From assembly GCA_035504415.1 (NCBI GenBank), contig DATJRY010000012.1, forward strand, positions 62,001 through 126,000: DNA of 64,000 bases, written 5' to 3'. This DNA is from Candidatus Sulfotelmatobacter sp. (GTDB lineage: Bacteria; Vulcanimicrobiota; Vulcanimicrobiia; Vulcanimicrobiales; Vulcanimicrobiaceae). The notes below the pieces were generated by a model. That model was not told where the DNA came from and made no database searches. It saw nothing but the letters and a program-made list of their open reading frames with translations. This document shows, piece by piece, positions 27,182 to 37,146 of this stretch (position 1 is its first letter; each line of letters begins with the position of its first letter). A program made the position numbers and the translations under genes.

Positions 27182-28548
27182 TGCTGCTCGATACGGCGGC
27201 GGCCATCGAGGCGACCAACGCGCAGGCGCTCGTGCCCGATGCGTTGCCACCCACGCTGCTGGTGGAAACCGATACGCGCGCGCTCTCGTTGGGCAGCACG
27301 TTCCTCGCCTTGCGCGGCGAGCGCTTCGACGGTCATCAGTACGTCGCGCAGGCGTTCCGAGGCGGCGCGGTCTGCGCGATCGTCGACGACGCCGCCGTGG
27401 TGCCCGTCGGCCGGCCGGCGCTGGTCGTCGCCGACACGCTGCAAGCCTATCTCGATCTCGCCGGCTTGGCGCGCACGGCACTGCGCGGGCCGGTCGTCGC
27501 GATCACCGGCAGCACCGGCAAGACGACCACCAAGCAGTTCTTGCTCGGCCTGTTGCGCGGCGCGGGCGTCGACGCGGCGGCGACGCCCGAGAACGAGAAC
27601 AACGAGGTCGGCGTCGCCAAGTTCCTGTGCGGCCTGGAGGCCGGAGATCTCCGCGTCGCGGTCGTCGAGATGGGCGCGCGCAAGTATCGCGACCTCGACG
27701 TCTTGGTCGCGGCGGCGCGCCCCGACGTCGGCGTGCTCACCAACGTCGGCGAAGCGCACCTGGAGATCATGGGGACGCGCGAACGGATCGCCGAGACGAA
27801 GTGGGCGCTGCCGGCCGGCGCGCGGCACGCGGTCCTCAACCTGGGCGACGAGGCGTCGCGCGCCCGCGCCGACACGCTGGCGGCGCCGCCGCTGTGGTAC
27901 GGCATCGACGGCGAACGGCCGCCGCGAGGCCAACGCGCGATCGTCGTCGAGACCGAGGCCGTGTGGTGCGTCGCCGCGGACGGCACGACCGAGACGCACC
28001 GCATCCGGATCGGCTTCCCCGGCGACCACAACCGCCGCAACCTGGCCGGCGCGTTCGCCGCCGCGGTGCTGTGCGGCGCGCAGCCGGCCGCGCTGGCGAC
28101 GGCCGTCGCGCAGTTGGCCCTGCCGCACGGGCGCTACGAGGTGGTCGAGCTGCCGGGCGCGATCACCTTGGTGTTCGACGCGTACAACGCCTCGCTGTCG
28201 GGGACGCTGGCCACGCTGGCGACCTTCGGCCGGCAGCCGGCACGGCGCCGCATCGCGGTGCTCGGCTCGATGGCCGAGCTGGGCGACGACGCGCCGGCGA
28301 TGCACGAACGCATCGGCGCGCTGGCGGCGCGGCTCGATCTCGTGTTGGCCGGCGGGCGATTCCGCGACGACGTCGCGCGCGGCGTCGAAGCCGAAGGCGG
28401 GACCGTCGTGCGCTACGCCGACAACGACGAGGCGACGCGCTGGCTGCGCGCCAACGTGCGCGCCGGCGACGCGGTCCTGCTCAAGGGCTCGCGCATGTAC
28501 AAGATGGAGGAGATCGCCCGCGGCCTGGGTGCCGAGGTGTTTGCGTGA
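27181..28548 (+). CDS. murF: UDP-MurNAc-tripeptide-D-Ala-D-Ala ligase
   Basis: The 455-residue product belongs to the Mur ligases. It has the ATP loop ITGSTGKTTTKQF, then ATPENENNEVGVAK, VVEMGARKYRDL and LTNVGEAHLE, which separate MurF from MurC/D/E. It adds D-Ala-D-Ala made by Ddl (end of the same cluster) to the tripeptide precursor. The C-terminal domain carries FDAYNASLSG and LGSMAELGD. Its stop overlaps the next start in GTGA. Confidence 0.95.
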
Positions 28549-29240
28549 TTCCGGTTGCGATTCGCGAGGCCGGCGTCCCCGACGGGCTGGTCGCGATTCC
28601 GGTGCGCACGCGGCTGATCGTTCCGGGCGACGATCTCGTCGCGCTGATCGGCGAGGCGATCCAGGGGATCGCGCGTCCCGGCGACGTCGTCGCCGTCGCC
28701 GAGACCGCCGTCGCGATCGCGCAGTCGCGCTTCATCCCGGCCGAGTACATCCGGCCTTCGTGGCTGGCGCGCACGCTCTGCCGCCACGCCGGCGCGCTCG
28801 CGACCGTCAACCAGCCCGAGTCGCTGCAGCTGGTCATCGATCAGGCCGGCGTCGCCAAAGTCATCTGGGCCGGGATCGCGCACGTGCTGGGCGTGCTGCG
28901 CGGCAAACGCGGCGCGTTCTACGAGATCCTCGGCGAGGAGATCGCCACCATCGACGGCTACACCGGCACGCTGCCGCCCTACGAGCGCGCGATCGTGCTC
29001 GGGCCGGCCGAGCCCGACCGCGTGGCCTGCGCCGTGGCCGAGGCGCTGGGCGTCCACATCGCGATCGTCGACGCCAACGACCTGCGTCGCGCCAAGACGC
29101 TGGGCGCTTCGCCCGCCCTCGAGCGCGAGCGCGTCGAGCGCGCGCTGCTCGGCAACCCGCACGGCAACGGCGACGAGCAGACGCCGCTGGTCGTGCTGAC
29201 CTGGCGCGGCGCGGGCCCGCATCCGCTGGTGCGCGCATGA
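28545..29240 (+). CDS. CofE-like gamma-glutamyl ligase domain protein
   Basis: A 231-residue protein resembling coenzyme F420-0:L-glutamate ligase (CofE/FbiB N-terminal domain). The N-terminal IPVRTRLIVPGDDLVALI, the GDVVAVAETAVAIAQSR strand-helix and RGAFYEILG correspond to the PGDDLxxxI, GDVLVVTSKVVSKAEG and RYAFYE-like elements of the family. It lies between murF and mraY with four-base overlaps on both sides, so it must be made with wall enzymes. The family joins glutamate through a gamma-carboxylate to an acidic acceptor. A wall-precursor amide or peptide ligase is a possibility, but an F420 role cannot be excluded. Confidence 0.7.
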   Translation: MIPVAIREAGVPDGLVAIPVRTRLIVPGDDLVALIGEAIQGIARPGDVVAVAETAVAIAQSRFIPAEYIRPSWLARTLCRHAGALATVNQPESLQLVIDQAGVAKVIWAGIAHVLGVLRGKRGAFYEILGEEIATIDGYTGTLPPYERAIVLGPAEPDRVACAVAEALGVHIAIVDANDLRRAKTLGASPALERERVERALLGNPHGNGDEQTPLVVLTWRGAGPHPLVRA

Positions 29241-30172
29241 TCCGGCTGCTCGAAGCGTTCCTGGTCGCGCTGATCGTCGTCGCGCTGGTCGCGCCGACGC
29301 TGATCGCCCGGCTGCGCGGGCTTGCGTTCGGACAGACGGTCTACGAGCTGGCGCCGCAAACGCACCGCGCGAAGGCCGGCACGCCGACGATGGGCGGCGT
29401 CCTGTTCCTGGCCGCGCCGCTGGCGGCGCTGCTGTTCGCGCCCGACCGGCGCGTGTTGGCGCTCACCGTGCTGGTCGTCGCCTGCATGGCGATCGGCGCC
29501 GTCGACGACGTCGCGTCGATCCGCAAGCAGAAAAACCGCGGCTTGCGCGCGCTGCCGAAGTTCGCGCTAACCGCGCTGGCCGCGGTCGTCTTCCTCGCCG
29601 TCGCCGGACCGCAGCCGCCGGTACTGTTGGGTATCGGCGTCGTGCCGGTCTGGCTGTGGTACGTGCTCTCGGTGTGCGTCGTGCTGGCGACCACCCACGC
29701 CGTCAACCTGACCGACGGGCTCGACGGGCTGGCCAGCGGCACGATCGTGCCGCCGCTGATCGTGCTGGCGGTCTTGGCCTGGCGCCTGCAGATCGGCGAC
29801 GTCGCCGCGTTCGATCTGGCCACGCTCGGCGCGGTGCTCGGCTTCTTGCTCTACAACCGTCACCCGGCGCGCGTTTTCATGGGCGACACCGGTTCGCTGG
29901 CCCTCGGCGGCGCGCTCGCCGGCGGTGCGATTCTGTGCGGCGCACACTTGTTGCTGCTCGTCATCGGCGGCGTCTTCGCAGCCGAAACCTTGAGCGTCAT
30001 CGTGCAAGTCGCATCGTACAAGACGACGCGCCGCCGCGTCTTCCGCAAGAGCCCGCTGCACCACCACTTCGAAGAGGGCGGCTGGCCGGAGACGCGCGTG
30101 ACGACCTCGTTCTGGCTGGCTTCGCTCGTCCTCTCGCTGCTGGGCTTCGCCCTGATCGCGCGCACCGCATGA
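29237..30172 (+). CDS. mraY: Phospho-MurNAc-pentapeptide translocase
   Basis: MraY makes lipid I by transferring phospho-MurNAc-pentapeptide to undecaprenyl phosphate. The 311-residue product has about ten membrane segments, the Asp-Asp pair in IGAVDDVASI, NLTDGLDGLASG with the catalytic Asp, FMGDTGSLALGG and the HHHFEEGGWPE loop. Length and motifs are typical. Four-base overlaps on both sides keep it inside the continuous cluster. Confidence 0.95.
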   Translation: MIRLLEAFLVALIVVALVAPTLIARLRGLAFGQTVYELAPQTHRAKAGTPTMGGVLFLAAPLAALLFAPDRRVLALTVLVVACMAIGAVDDVASIRKQKNRGLRALPKFALTALAAVVFLAVAGPQPPVLLGIGVVPVWLWYVLSVCVVLATTHAVNLTDGLDGLASGTIVPPLIVLAVLAWRLQIGDVAAFDLATLGAVLGFLLYNRHPARVFMGDTGSLALGGALAGGAILCGAHLLLLVIGGVFAAETLSVIVQVASYKTTRRRVFRKSPLHHHFEEGGWPETRVTTSFWLASLVLSLLGFALIARTA

Positions 30173-31581
30173 ACGCTATGGGAACCAGCGGTCACTTCGA
30201 CCGCACCGATCACGTCCTGGTCATCGGCCTCGGTCGCAGCGGGCGGGCGAGCGTCGAGGTGCTGCGCGGCCGCGTCGGCTCGATCGTCGCCACCGACGAA
30301 GCGCCGCCCGAGCGGTTGGGCGAAGCGCTGGCGGAGCTCGACGCGGCGCACGTCCCGTTCGTCGCGCCCGAGCAGCTGGCCGAGGTGCTGCCGAAGACGA
30401 CCGTCGCCGTCCTCTCGCCGGGCATCCCGCTCAACGGCGCGCTGGTGCGCCGGGTGCAGGCCGCCGGCGTGCCGGTGTTCAGCGAGGTCGAGGTGGCGTA
30501 CCGCATCGGCAAGGCGCCGCTGATCGCCGTCACCGGGACCAAAGGCAAGACGACCACGACCGCGCTGATCGGCGCGCTGCTGACGGCGGGCGGCAAGACC
30601 GCGCACGTCGGCGGCAACATCGGCAACGCGCTGATCCGCGAAACGGCCTTCGCCGCGCCCGGAGATTGGGTCGTCGCCGAGGTCAGCTCGTTCCAGCTCG
30701 AGTCGATCCGCTCGTTCAAACCGCGCATCTCGCTGATCACCAACATCACGCCGGATCATCTCGACCGCTACCACTCGATGGACGAGTACGCCGAAGCGAA
30801 GTTCCGCATCTTCGCCAACCAAGGACCGCAGGACTGGTTCGTCGGCAACCTCGACGACCCGCTCGTCACGCAGGCGCCCGGCGAGGACAACAACCGCATC
30901 AAAGCGCGCCAACTGTGGTTCGCCGGCGAGCCGCACCGCAACACCGCGCTCTACCTGCGCGGCGGCAAGACGATCGTCTACGCCCCGCCGACCGGCGACC
31001 CGCGGCCGGTCGACATCATGCCGGTCAGCGAGATCCCGCTGTTCGGCCGCCACAACGTCGAGAACGTGATGGGCGCGATCCTGGTGGCGCTGGCGGCCGG
31101 GATCGACGTCGCGGCGATCCGCGAGGGCGTGCGCGCGTTCCGTCCGCTCGGCCATCGGCTCGAGCCGGTCGCCGAGATCAACGGCGTGCAGTTCGTCGAC
31201 GACTCGAAGGCGACCAATCCCGGCGCGGTCATCGCGGCGCTGCGCTCGTTCGAGAAGCCGATCGTGCTGATCGCCGGCGGCAAGGCGAAGGGCACCGACT
31301 TCGCCGAGATGGGCAAGGTCATCAGCTCGCGCGCCAAGGCCGTCGTGCTGATCGGCGAGGCCGCGGACACGATCGCCGCGGTCGTCAAGCGCGCGCAGAT
31401 CGAGCGTGCCGACTCGATGGACGAAGCGGTCGAACGTGCGCGCGCGCTGGCCGACTCGGGCGACGTCGTGCTGCTCTCGCCGGGCTGCGCCTCGTTCGAC
31501 ATGTTCCGTTCGGCCGAGCACCGCGGCGACGCGTTCGCCGACGCCGTGCGCGGCACCGACCCGGTCGCCCGTGCACGTTAG
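30169..31581 (+). CDS. murD: UDP-MurNAc-L-Ala-D-Glu ligase
   Basis: MurD adds D-Glu to UDP-MurNAc-L-Ala. The 470-residue product begins with an additional eight to ten residues, then the Rossmann-like VLVIGLGRSGRAS, the ATP loop VTGTKGKTTTTAL, EVSSFQLES, NITPDHLDRYHSMDEYAEAK and DDSKATNPGA in the C-terminal domain. The second ATG, three codons in, is an alternative start. Its last 11 bases overlap the ftsW start. Confidence 0.94.
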   Translation: MNAMGTSGHFDRTDHVLVIGLGRSGRASVEVLRGRVGSIVATDEAPPERLGEALAELDAAHVPFVAPEQLAEVLPKTTVAVLSPGIPLNGALVRRVQAAGVPVFSEVEVAYRIGKAPLIAVTGTKGKTTTTALIGALLTAGGKTAHVGGNIGNALIRETAFAAPGDWVVAEVSSFQLESIRSFKPRISLITNITPDHLDRYHSMDEYAEAKFRIFANQGPQDWFVGNLDDPLVTQAPGEDNNRIKARQLWFAGEPHRNTALYLRGGKTIVYAPPTGDPRPVDIMPVSEIPLFGRHNVENVMGAILVALAAGIDVAAIREGVRAFRPLGHRLEPVAEINGVQFVDDSKATNPGAVIAALRSFEKPIVLIAGGKAKGTDFAEMGKVISSRAKAVVLIGEAADTIAAVVKRAQIERADSMDEAVERARALADSGDVVLLSPGCASFDMFRSAEHRGDAFADAVRGTDPVARAR

Positions 31582-32740
31582 GAGCATCGCGGCCGGCGCG
31601 CCCGCGCGCCGCGCGCGGGCGCCGCGCGAGCAGGTGCTGCCGCGTGCGACGCACCCGGCCGACGCGCTGCTGCTCGGCTCGGTCGCGTTCCTGGTCGCGC
31701 TGGGTTTGGTCATGGTGTTCAGCGCCTCGAGCGCGACGGCGTACGCGATCTATCACGACACCGCCTATTACCTCAAGCGCCAGTTCGTCTATCTGATCGT
31801 CGGGCTCGCGCTGGCGTACGCGGCGTACCGCGTCGACTACCGGAAGCTCAAGGGGATCGCGCCGGGCCTGGTCATGGCGACCTGCGTGCTGCTGGTGCTC
31901 ACGCTGATCCCGCACGTCGGCTTCGCCTCGGGCGGCGCGCGCCGCTGGCTCGGCTTGCGCGCGCTTTCCTTCCAGCCCTCGGAGCTGGCGAAGCTGGCGC
32001 TGGTGCTGTTCCTGGCCGCCAAGCTCTCGTCGTTGGGCGAGAACGTGCGCTCGCTCTCGAAGGGCGTCGTCCCGGCGCTGCTGGTCGCGGTGCTGCTGCT
32101 GGGCGTCCCGATCCTCGCCGAGCCCGACATGGGGACGGCCTCGCTGCTGATCTTCACCGCCTTCGCGATGCTGTTCACGGCCGGTGCGCGGATCGAGCAC
32201 CTGCTGTTGGCGGCGTTCGTGATGATTCCGCCGGCGATTCTCGCCGTCGGCTCGTCGGCCTACAAGCGCGCGCGCGTGTTCGCGTTTCTCGACCCGTGGA
32301 AGGACGCGCAGAACACCGGCTTCCACATCGTGCAGTCGCTGCTGGCGCTGGGCAGCGGCGGGATCTTCGGCTTGGGGCTCGGGCACTCGCGCCAAAAGTA
32401 CTTCTATCTCCCCGAAGCGCACACCGACTTCATCTTCGCCGTGCTCGGCGAGGAGCTGGGAATGCTCGGCGCGATCGTCGTGCTGGCCCTGTTCGTCGTC
32501 TTCGCGGTCCGCGCGACCGTTCTCGCGCTGCGCGCGCCCGATCGTTTCGGGATGCTGCTGGCGATGGGCTGCACGTTCCTGATCGTCCTCCAGGCCTTCA
32601 TCAACATCGGCGTGGTGACGTCGTCGTGGCCGGTCACCGGCGTCCCGCTCCCGTTCATCTCCTTCGGCGGCACCTCGCTGATCGTCTCGCTGATCGCCGT
32701 CGGCTTGATCGCGAACGTCGGCCGGTACCGCACCCGCTGA
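31571..32740 (+). CDS. ftsW: SEDS-family lipid II polymerase FtsW
   Basis: A 389-residue SEDS protein with ten membrane segments. The signature loop LGLGHSRQKYFYLPEAHTDFIFAVLGEELG and PFISFGGTSLIVSLIAVG are present, as is the catalytic Asp in ILAEPDMGT. With FtsI it polymerises glycan strands at the septum. GTG at 31571 overlaps murD; a GTG at about 31634, just ahead of the first membrane segment, is an alternative start. Position between murD and murG supports FtsW over RodA. Confidence 0.9.
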   Translation: MHVRSIAAGAPARRARAPREQVLPRATHPADALLLGSVAFLVALGLVMVFSASSATAYAIYHDTAYYLKRQFVYLIVGLALAYAAYRVDYRKLKGIAPGLVMATCVLLVLTLIPHVGFASGGARRWLGLRALSFQPSELAKLALVLFLAAKLSSLGENVRSLSKGVVPALLVAVLLLGVPILAEPDMGTASLLIFTAFAMLFTAGARIEHLLLAAFVMIPPAILAVGSSAYKRARVFAFLDPWKDAQNTGFHIVQSLLALGSGGIFGLGLGHSRQKYFYLPEAHTDFIFAVLGEELGMLGAIVVLALFVVFAVRATVLALRAPDRFGMLLAMGCTFLIVLQAFINIGVVTSSWPVTGVPLPFISFGGTSLIVSLIAVGLIANVGRYRTR

Positions 32741-32742
32741 CG

Positions 32743-33915
32743 ATGGGACGCGTCGGGCCGGCGCTGCGGGTCGCATTCGCCGGCGGCGGCACGGGCGGGC
32801 ATGTCTATCCGGCGCTGGCGATCGACGACGTGCTGCGCGCGCAGTACCGGCCCGACGCGTACCAGGCGCACTTCTTCGGCAACCGCGACCGCATCGAGGC
32901 GCAGCTGGTGACGGCGATGCCGATCACCTTCGTCCCGAGCGCGCCGCTGCAGCGCCGCTTCTCGCTGGGGATGCTGCGCACGCTCGCGCTCAACGTCGCC
33001 GGGATCGTCGTCGCGCTCGGTGCGCTGGCGCGCTTCCGGCCGCTGATGGTGGTCGCCACCGGCGGCTTCGTCTGCTTTCCGGTCGTCGTCGCGGCGCGCA
33101 TCCTGCGCACGCTGCGCGTGCTGCGCTGCGGGATCGCGCTGCTCGAGATCAACGTCACGCCCGGCTTGACCAACCGGCTGTTGGCGCCGCTGGTCGACGA
33201 GGTGTGGACCACCTACGCCGCCTCGGAGGCGTGGTTCGGACGCAAGGCGATCCAGACCGGCGCGCCGGTGCGCGCGTCGCTGCAGCAGGTCAAGGACGCG
33301 CCCAGCGCGCGCGACCGGCTCGGACTCGATCCCGACGGCACGACGATCGTCGTGATGGGCGGCAGCCTAGGCGCGCGCTCGATCAACGAGGCGGTCGCGG
33401 CGCTGGTGACGAGGCGCACCCTGGGCGATCGCTGGCAGGTGCTGCACGTCAGCGGCGAACGCGACTACGAATACATGCAGGCCGAAGAGCGTGAACCGGC
33501 GCCGGGCAACCGGGTCGTGCTCGTGCCCTATCTGGCCGATCCCGCCGATGCGTATGCCGCCGCCGACGTCGCGATCACCCGTTCGGGCGCCTCGACGCTG
33601 GCGGAGCTGGCCGTGACCGGGACGCCGGCGATCTTGATCCCGTATCCGCACGCCGCCGACGGGCACCAGGCGCACAACGCCGCGCTGTTCGCCGAACAGG
33701 GCGCGGCGATCGTCATCCCCGACGCCGAGCTCGACGGCGACCGGCTGTGGTGGGCGCTGCGGGACATCCTCGAGACCGACCGGCTGCGCACCATGCGGAC
33801 GGCCGCGCGCTCGCTGGCACCGCGCAACGCGGCCGATGCGATCGTGGCCCGCATCGAGCGAGCGATTCCCGCGCGGGTGGCCGGCACGGCCGCCGCGAAC
33901 GAGGCCGAGTCGTGA
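32743..33915 (+). CDS. murG: UDP-GlcNAc:lipid I GlcNAc transferase
   Basis: MurG forms lipid II on the inner face of the membrane. The 390-residue GT-B protein has the N-terminal loop FAGGGTGGHVYPALAI, ATGGFVCFPV, the GGSLGAR nucleotide-sugar loop and C-terminal SGASTLAEL plus PYPHAADGHQAHNA. Two bases separate it from ftsW, the only true gap between ftsL and ddl. Its stop overlaps murC (GTGA). Confidence 0.94.
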   Translation: MGRVGPALRVAFAGGGTGGHVYPALAIDDVLRAQYRPDAYQAHFFGNRDRIEAQLVTAMPITFVPSAPLQRRFSLGMLRTLALNVAGIVVALGALARFRPLMVVATGGFVCFPVVVAARILRTLRVLRCGIALLEINVTPGLTNRLLAPLVDEVWTTYAASEAWFGRKAIQTGAPVRASLQQVKDAPSARDRLGLDPDGTTIVVMGGSLGARSINEAVAALVTRRTLGDRWQVLHVSGERDYEYMQAEEREPAPGNRVVLVPYLADPADAYAAADVAITRSGASTLAELAVTGTPAILIPYPHAADGHQAHNAALFAEQGAAIVIPDAELDGDRLWWALRDILETDRLRTMRTAARSLAPRNAADAIVARIERAIPARVAGTAAANEAES

Positions 33916-35285
33916 AGGAAGCCGCGTACCATCTCGTCGGCGTCGGCGGGATCGGAATGAGCGCGATCGCGCGGCTGTTGCGCGCGCGCGGCGCGCACGT
34001 GAGCGGTTCCGACGTTCGTCGCACGCCGCTGATCGAAGCGCTCGAAAGCGAAGGCGTGCAGATCGCCATCGGCCATCGCGAAGAGAACCTCGGCGACGCG
34101 CCGACGGTCGTCGTCTCGTCGGCGATCGCGCGCGACAATCCCGAGTTCGTCGCCGCCGTCGACCGCCGGCTGCGGATCGTGACCCGCGGTGCGATGCTGG
34201 CCGAGCTGGCGCAAGGACAGAAGCTCGTCGCCGTCGGCGGCACGCACGGCAAGACGACGACGACCGCGATGCTGGCGTCGATCTTCGAGCAGGCCGGCTA
34301 CGACCCGACCGTCGTGGTCGGCGGGATTCGCGTCGACACCGGCGACAACGCGCGCGCCGGCGCCGGACAATGGTTCGTCACCGAGAGCGACGAGTCCGAC
34401 GGCTCGTTCCTGCACCTGAGCCCGACCATCGCGATCGTCACCAACGTCGAGAACGATCACATCGCCTCGGACGCCGAGCTGCCCAAGCTGCTCGAGCAAT
34501 TCGTGCTGTTCGCCAACAAAGTGCCCGCGCACGGCCGCGTGCTGGTCGGCAACGACAACCGCGGCAGCGTCGTGGTCGGCAAACAGGCGCGCGCGCCGGT
34601 GACGACGTTCGCCACGCGCGCCGAGGCCGATTTGACGGTCACCGACGTGCGGTACGTCGACCTGGGCTCGCGCTTCACCGTCTGCGAGCTGGGCGCGCCG
34701 CTGGGCGAGCTGGAGCTGCTCGTGCCCGGCGAGATCAACGTCCAGAACGCGCTGGCGGCGATGGGCGCGGCGCGTGCGGCCGGGATCCCGTTCGACGCGG
34801 TCGCGCGCGCGCTGGCCGGTTTCCACGGCGTGCAGCGGCGCTTCGAGATCGTCGGCCGCGGCGCGCTGACCGTCGTCGACGACTACGCGCACCATCCGAC
34901 GGCGATTCGCGAGACGATCGCGGCGGCGCGCCGCTTCGCGCACAACAAACCGATCATCGTCGCCTTTCAACCGCATCGCTACAGCCGCACGACCTACCTC
35001 AAGGACGATTTCGCGGCGGCGCTCGCGACCGCCGACCGCGTCGTGCTGGCGCCCATCTACGCCGCCTCCGAAGCGCCGATCGCCGGCGTGAGCGCGCGCT
35101 CGATCGGCGAACCGCTGGCGGCGGGCGGCACGCCGGTCGCGTACGTCGACGAGGTCGACGCGCTGCTGGACGCGATTCCCCGCGAGGCGCCCGACGGTGC
35201 GCTCGTGCTGATGCTCGGCGCCGGTTCGATCTCCGCGGTCGCGCACCGGTTGGGCGAGCGGGTCGACGCCGCGTTCGCGCGGTGA
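33912..35285 (+). CDS. murC: UDP-MurNAc-L-alanine ligase
   Basis: MurC attaches the first stem-peptide residue, L-Ala. The 457-residue product carries VGVGGIGMSAIARLL, VGGTHGKTTTTAM (ATP loop), ESDESDGSF, TNVENDHI and the C-terminal DDYAHHPTAI and FQPHRYSRT motifs, all diagnostic. GTG starts overlap both at its own start (with murG) and at its end (with murB). Confidence 0.96.
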   Translation: MKEAAYHLVGVGGIGMSAIARLLRARGAHVSGSDVRRTPLIEALESEGVQIAIGHREENLGDAPTVVVSSAIARDNPEFVAAVDRRLRIVTRGAMLAELAQGQKLVAVGGTHGKTTTTAMLASIFEQAGYDPTVVVGGIRVDTGDNARAGAGQWFVTESDESDGSFLHLSPTIAIVTNVENDHIASDAELPKLLEQFVLFANKVPAHGRVLVGNDNRGSVVVGKQARAPVTTFATRAEADLTVTDVRYVDLGSRFTVCELGAPLGELELLVPGEINVQNALAAMGAARAAGIPFDAVARALAGFHGVQRRFEIVGRGALTVVDDYAHHPTAIRETIAAARRFAHNKPIIVAFQPHRYSRTTYLKDDFAAALATADRVVLAPIYAASEAPIAGVSARSIGEPLAAGGTPVAYVDEVDALLDAIPREAPDGALVLMLGAGSISAVAHRLGERVDAAFAR

Positions 35286-36217
35286 AGACGGTCCCGCTGC
35301 TCGACGAGGCCGATCGCGACGCGTTGCGCGCGACGTTCGGTGAGCGCGCGCGGTTCGACGCGTCGCTGGCCGACTACACGTGGTGGAAGATCGGGGGTCC
35401 CGCCGACGCGCTGCTCGACGTCGAGACCAGCGACGAGCTGGCGGTCGTGCTCGCGCACGTGCGGCGGCGCCGGCTGCCGATGTTCGTGCTCGGCGCAGGG
35501 TCGAATCTGCTGATCGGTGACGGCGGGATTCGCGGGGTCGTGCTGCGGCTCGGTGGCGCCTTCGCCGCGCTCGACGTTCGCGCCGACGGCGACGGCGTCA
35601 CGGTCGCCGCCGGCGGAAGCGCCTCGCTCCCGGCGCTGTGCGCCCAGGTCGCCGGCCTCGGCGGCGTCGGCGTCGACGGCCTGGCGGGGATCCCGGCCAG
35701 CGTCGGCGGCGCGATCCGGATGAACGCCGGGACCGACCGCGAGATCGGCGAGTTCGCCCGCGAGGTCGTGGTGCAGACGCCGGCGCAGCCGCAGCCGCAC
35801 GCGATTCCGGTCGGCTGGAAGTACCGCGAGACCTCGATTCCGCTCGACGCGATCGTCGCCCGAGCCACGCTGCGCTTCGAGCGCGGCGACCCGGCGGCGG
35901 TGCGGGAGCGGCTGCAGTCCCGGCTCGTCCGCCGCAAGGCGACCCAGCCGGTCGCGATCCCCAACTCGGGCTCGTGCTTCCGCAACCCGCCCGGCGATCA
36001 CGCCGGCCGGCTGATCGAAGCAGTCGGGGCCAAGGGCTGGCGCGAAGGCGGGGCCGAAGTGTCCCCCTTGCACGCCAACTTCATCGTCAACACCGGCGGC
36101 GCGTCGGCATGCGACGTCGCCACGCTGCTGGCCCGGGTCCGCCGGGCCGTCGACGAACGGTTCGGCGTCGCCCTCCACCTCGAAGTCCACCTCGTCGGAG
36201 AGTTCACGGCCAACTGA
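35282..36217 (+). CDS. murB: UDP-N-acetylenolpyruvoylglucosamine reductase
   Basis: MurB reduces enolpyruvyl-UDP-GlcNAc to UDP-MurNAc with FAD and NADPH. The 311-residue product has the FAD-binding TWWKIGGPADALL, VLGAGSNLLIGDGG, GIPASVGGAIRMNAG, KYRET, and NSGSCFRNPPGDHAGRLIE with the catalytic Ser and the late Glu within SPLHANFIVN context. It lacks the long insert of E. coli type I MurB, so it is type II-like. It overlaps murC by four bases and ddl by one. Confidence 0.94.
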   Translation: MKTVPLLDEADRDALRATFGERARFDASLADYTWWKIGGPADALLDVETSDELAVVLAHVRRRRLPMFVLGAGSNLLIGDGGIRGVVLRLGGAFAALDVRADGDGVTVAAGGSASLPALCAQVAGLGGVGVDGLAGIPASVGGAIRMNAGTDREIGEFAREVVVQTPAQPQPHAIPVGWKYRETSIPLDAIVARATLRFERGDPAAVRERLQSRLVRRKATQPVAIPNSGSCFRNPPGDHAGRLIEAVGAKGWREGGAEVSPLHANFIVNTGGASACDVATLLARVRRAVDERFGVALHLEVHLVGEFTAN

Positions 36218-37146
36218 TGCCACTGCGAGTCGCTGTCGTCATGGGCGGTCCCAGCGCGGAGCGCGACGTCTCGATCCAATCCGGGACCGGCGTGATGCGC
36301 GCGCTGGCGTCGCTCGGCTACGACGCGCGTTCGCTCGACTTCGACGCGCGCTTCGTCGACGCGATCCGCGAGATCGAGCCCGACGTCGTCTTCAACGCGC
36401 TGCACGGCACCGGCGGCGAGGACGGCCAGATCCAAGGCATCCTCGATTGGCTGCGCATCCCGTACACGGGCAGCGGCCTGTGTGCGTGCGCGCTGGCGAT
36501 GGACAAGCACCTGACCAAGAAGCTGTTGGCGGCCGAAGGGCTGCCGACGCCGGCCTGGGACGTGTTCGATCTCACCGGCGGAACGCTGCCGCTGCTGCCC
36601 GGTTCGCTGAACTTGCCGCTGGTCGTGAAGCCGCGATCGAGCGGCTCGAGCGCCGGCGTCTCGATCGTGCGCACGCACGAAGCGTGGTCGAAGGCGATGG
36701 TCGATGCGGCGGAGCGGATGCCCGAGGTCATCGCCGAGGAATACGTCGCCGGCCGCGAGTTCTCGTGCGGCGTCCTGGGCGAGGAGGCGCTGCCGGTCGT
36801 CGAGATCGTCTCGACGGACGAGTTCTACAGCTACGACGCGAAGTACAAGCCCGGCGGTTCGCGCCATCTGGTCCCCGCGCCGATCGACCACGACTTGACC
36901 GCGCGGTTGCAGAACCTCGCGCTCACCGTCCACCGTCTGCTGGGCTTGCGCGACATCTCGCGCACGGATTTCATCGTCACCAAAGAAGGCCGTCCGACGA
37001 TCCTGGAGATCAACGCGCTGCCGGGGATGACGCCGACCAGCCTCGTCCCCGACGAAGCCGCGCAGATCGGCGTTTCGTACGAAGCGCTGGTCGATCGCCT
37101 CGTCCACTACGCGTTGGGCCGTCAGCTCGAGTCCGCGACCCCCTAG
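36217..37146 (+). CDS. ddl: D-alanine-D-alanine ligase
   Basis: Ddl makes the D-Ala-D-Ala used by MurF. The 309-residue ATP-grasp protein has VVMGGPSAERDVSI, HGTGGEDGQIQGIL, YTGSG, the KPRSSGSSAGVSIV loop, EEYVAGREF and the C-terminal RTDFIVTKEG, LEINALPGMTPTSL. It closes the dcw cluster here: the next gene is on the opposite strand and ftsQ, ftsA and ftsZ do not follow. The TAG stop overlaps the convergent stop in a shared CTAG. Confidence 0.96.
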   Translation: MPLRVAVVMGGPSAERDVSIQSGTGVMRALASLGYDARSLDFDARFVDAIREIEPDVVFNALHGTGGEDGQIQGILDWLRIPYTGSGLCACALAMDKHLTKKLLAAEGLPTPAWDVFDLTGGTLPLLPGSLNLPLVVKPRSSGSSAGVSIVRTHEAWSKAMVDAAERMPEVIAEEYVAGREFSCGVLGEEALPVVEIVSTDEFYSYDAKYKPGGSRHLVPAPIDHDLTARLQNLALTVHRLLGLRDISRTDFIVTKEGRPTILEINALPGMTPTSLVPDEAAQIGVSYEALVDRLVHYALGRQLESATP

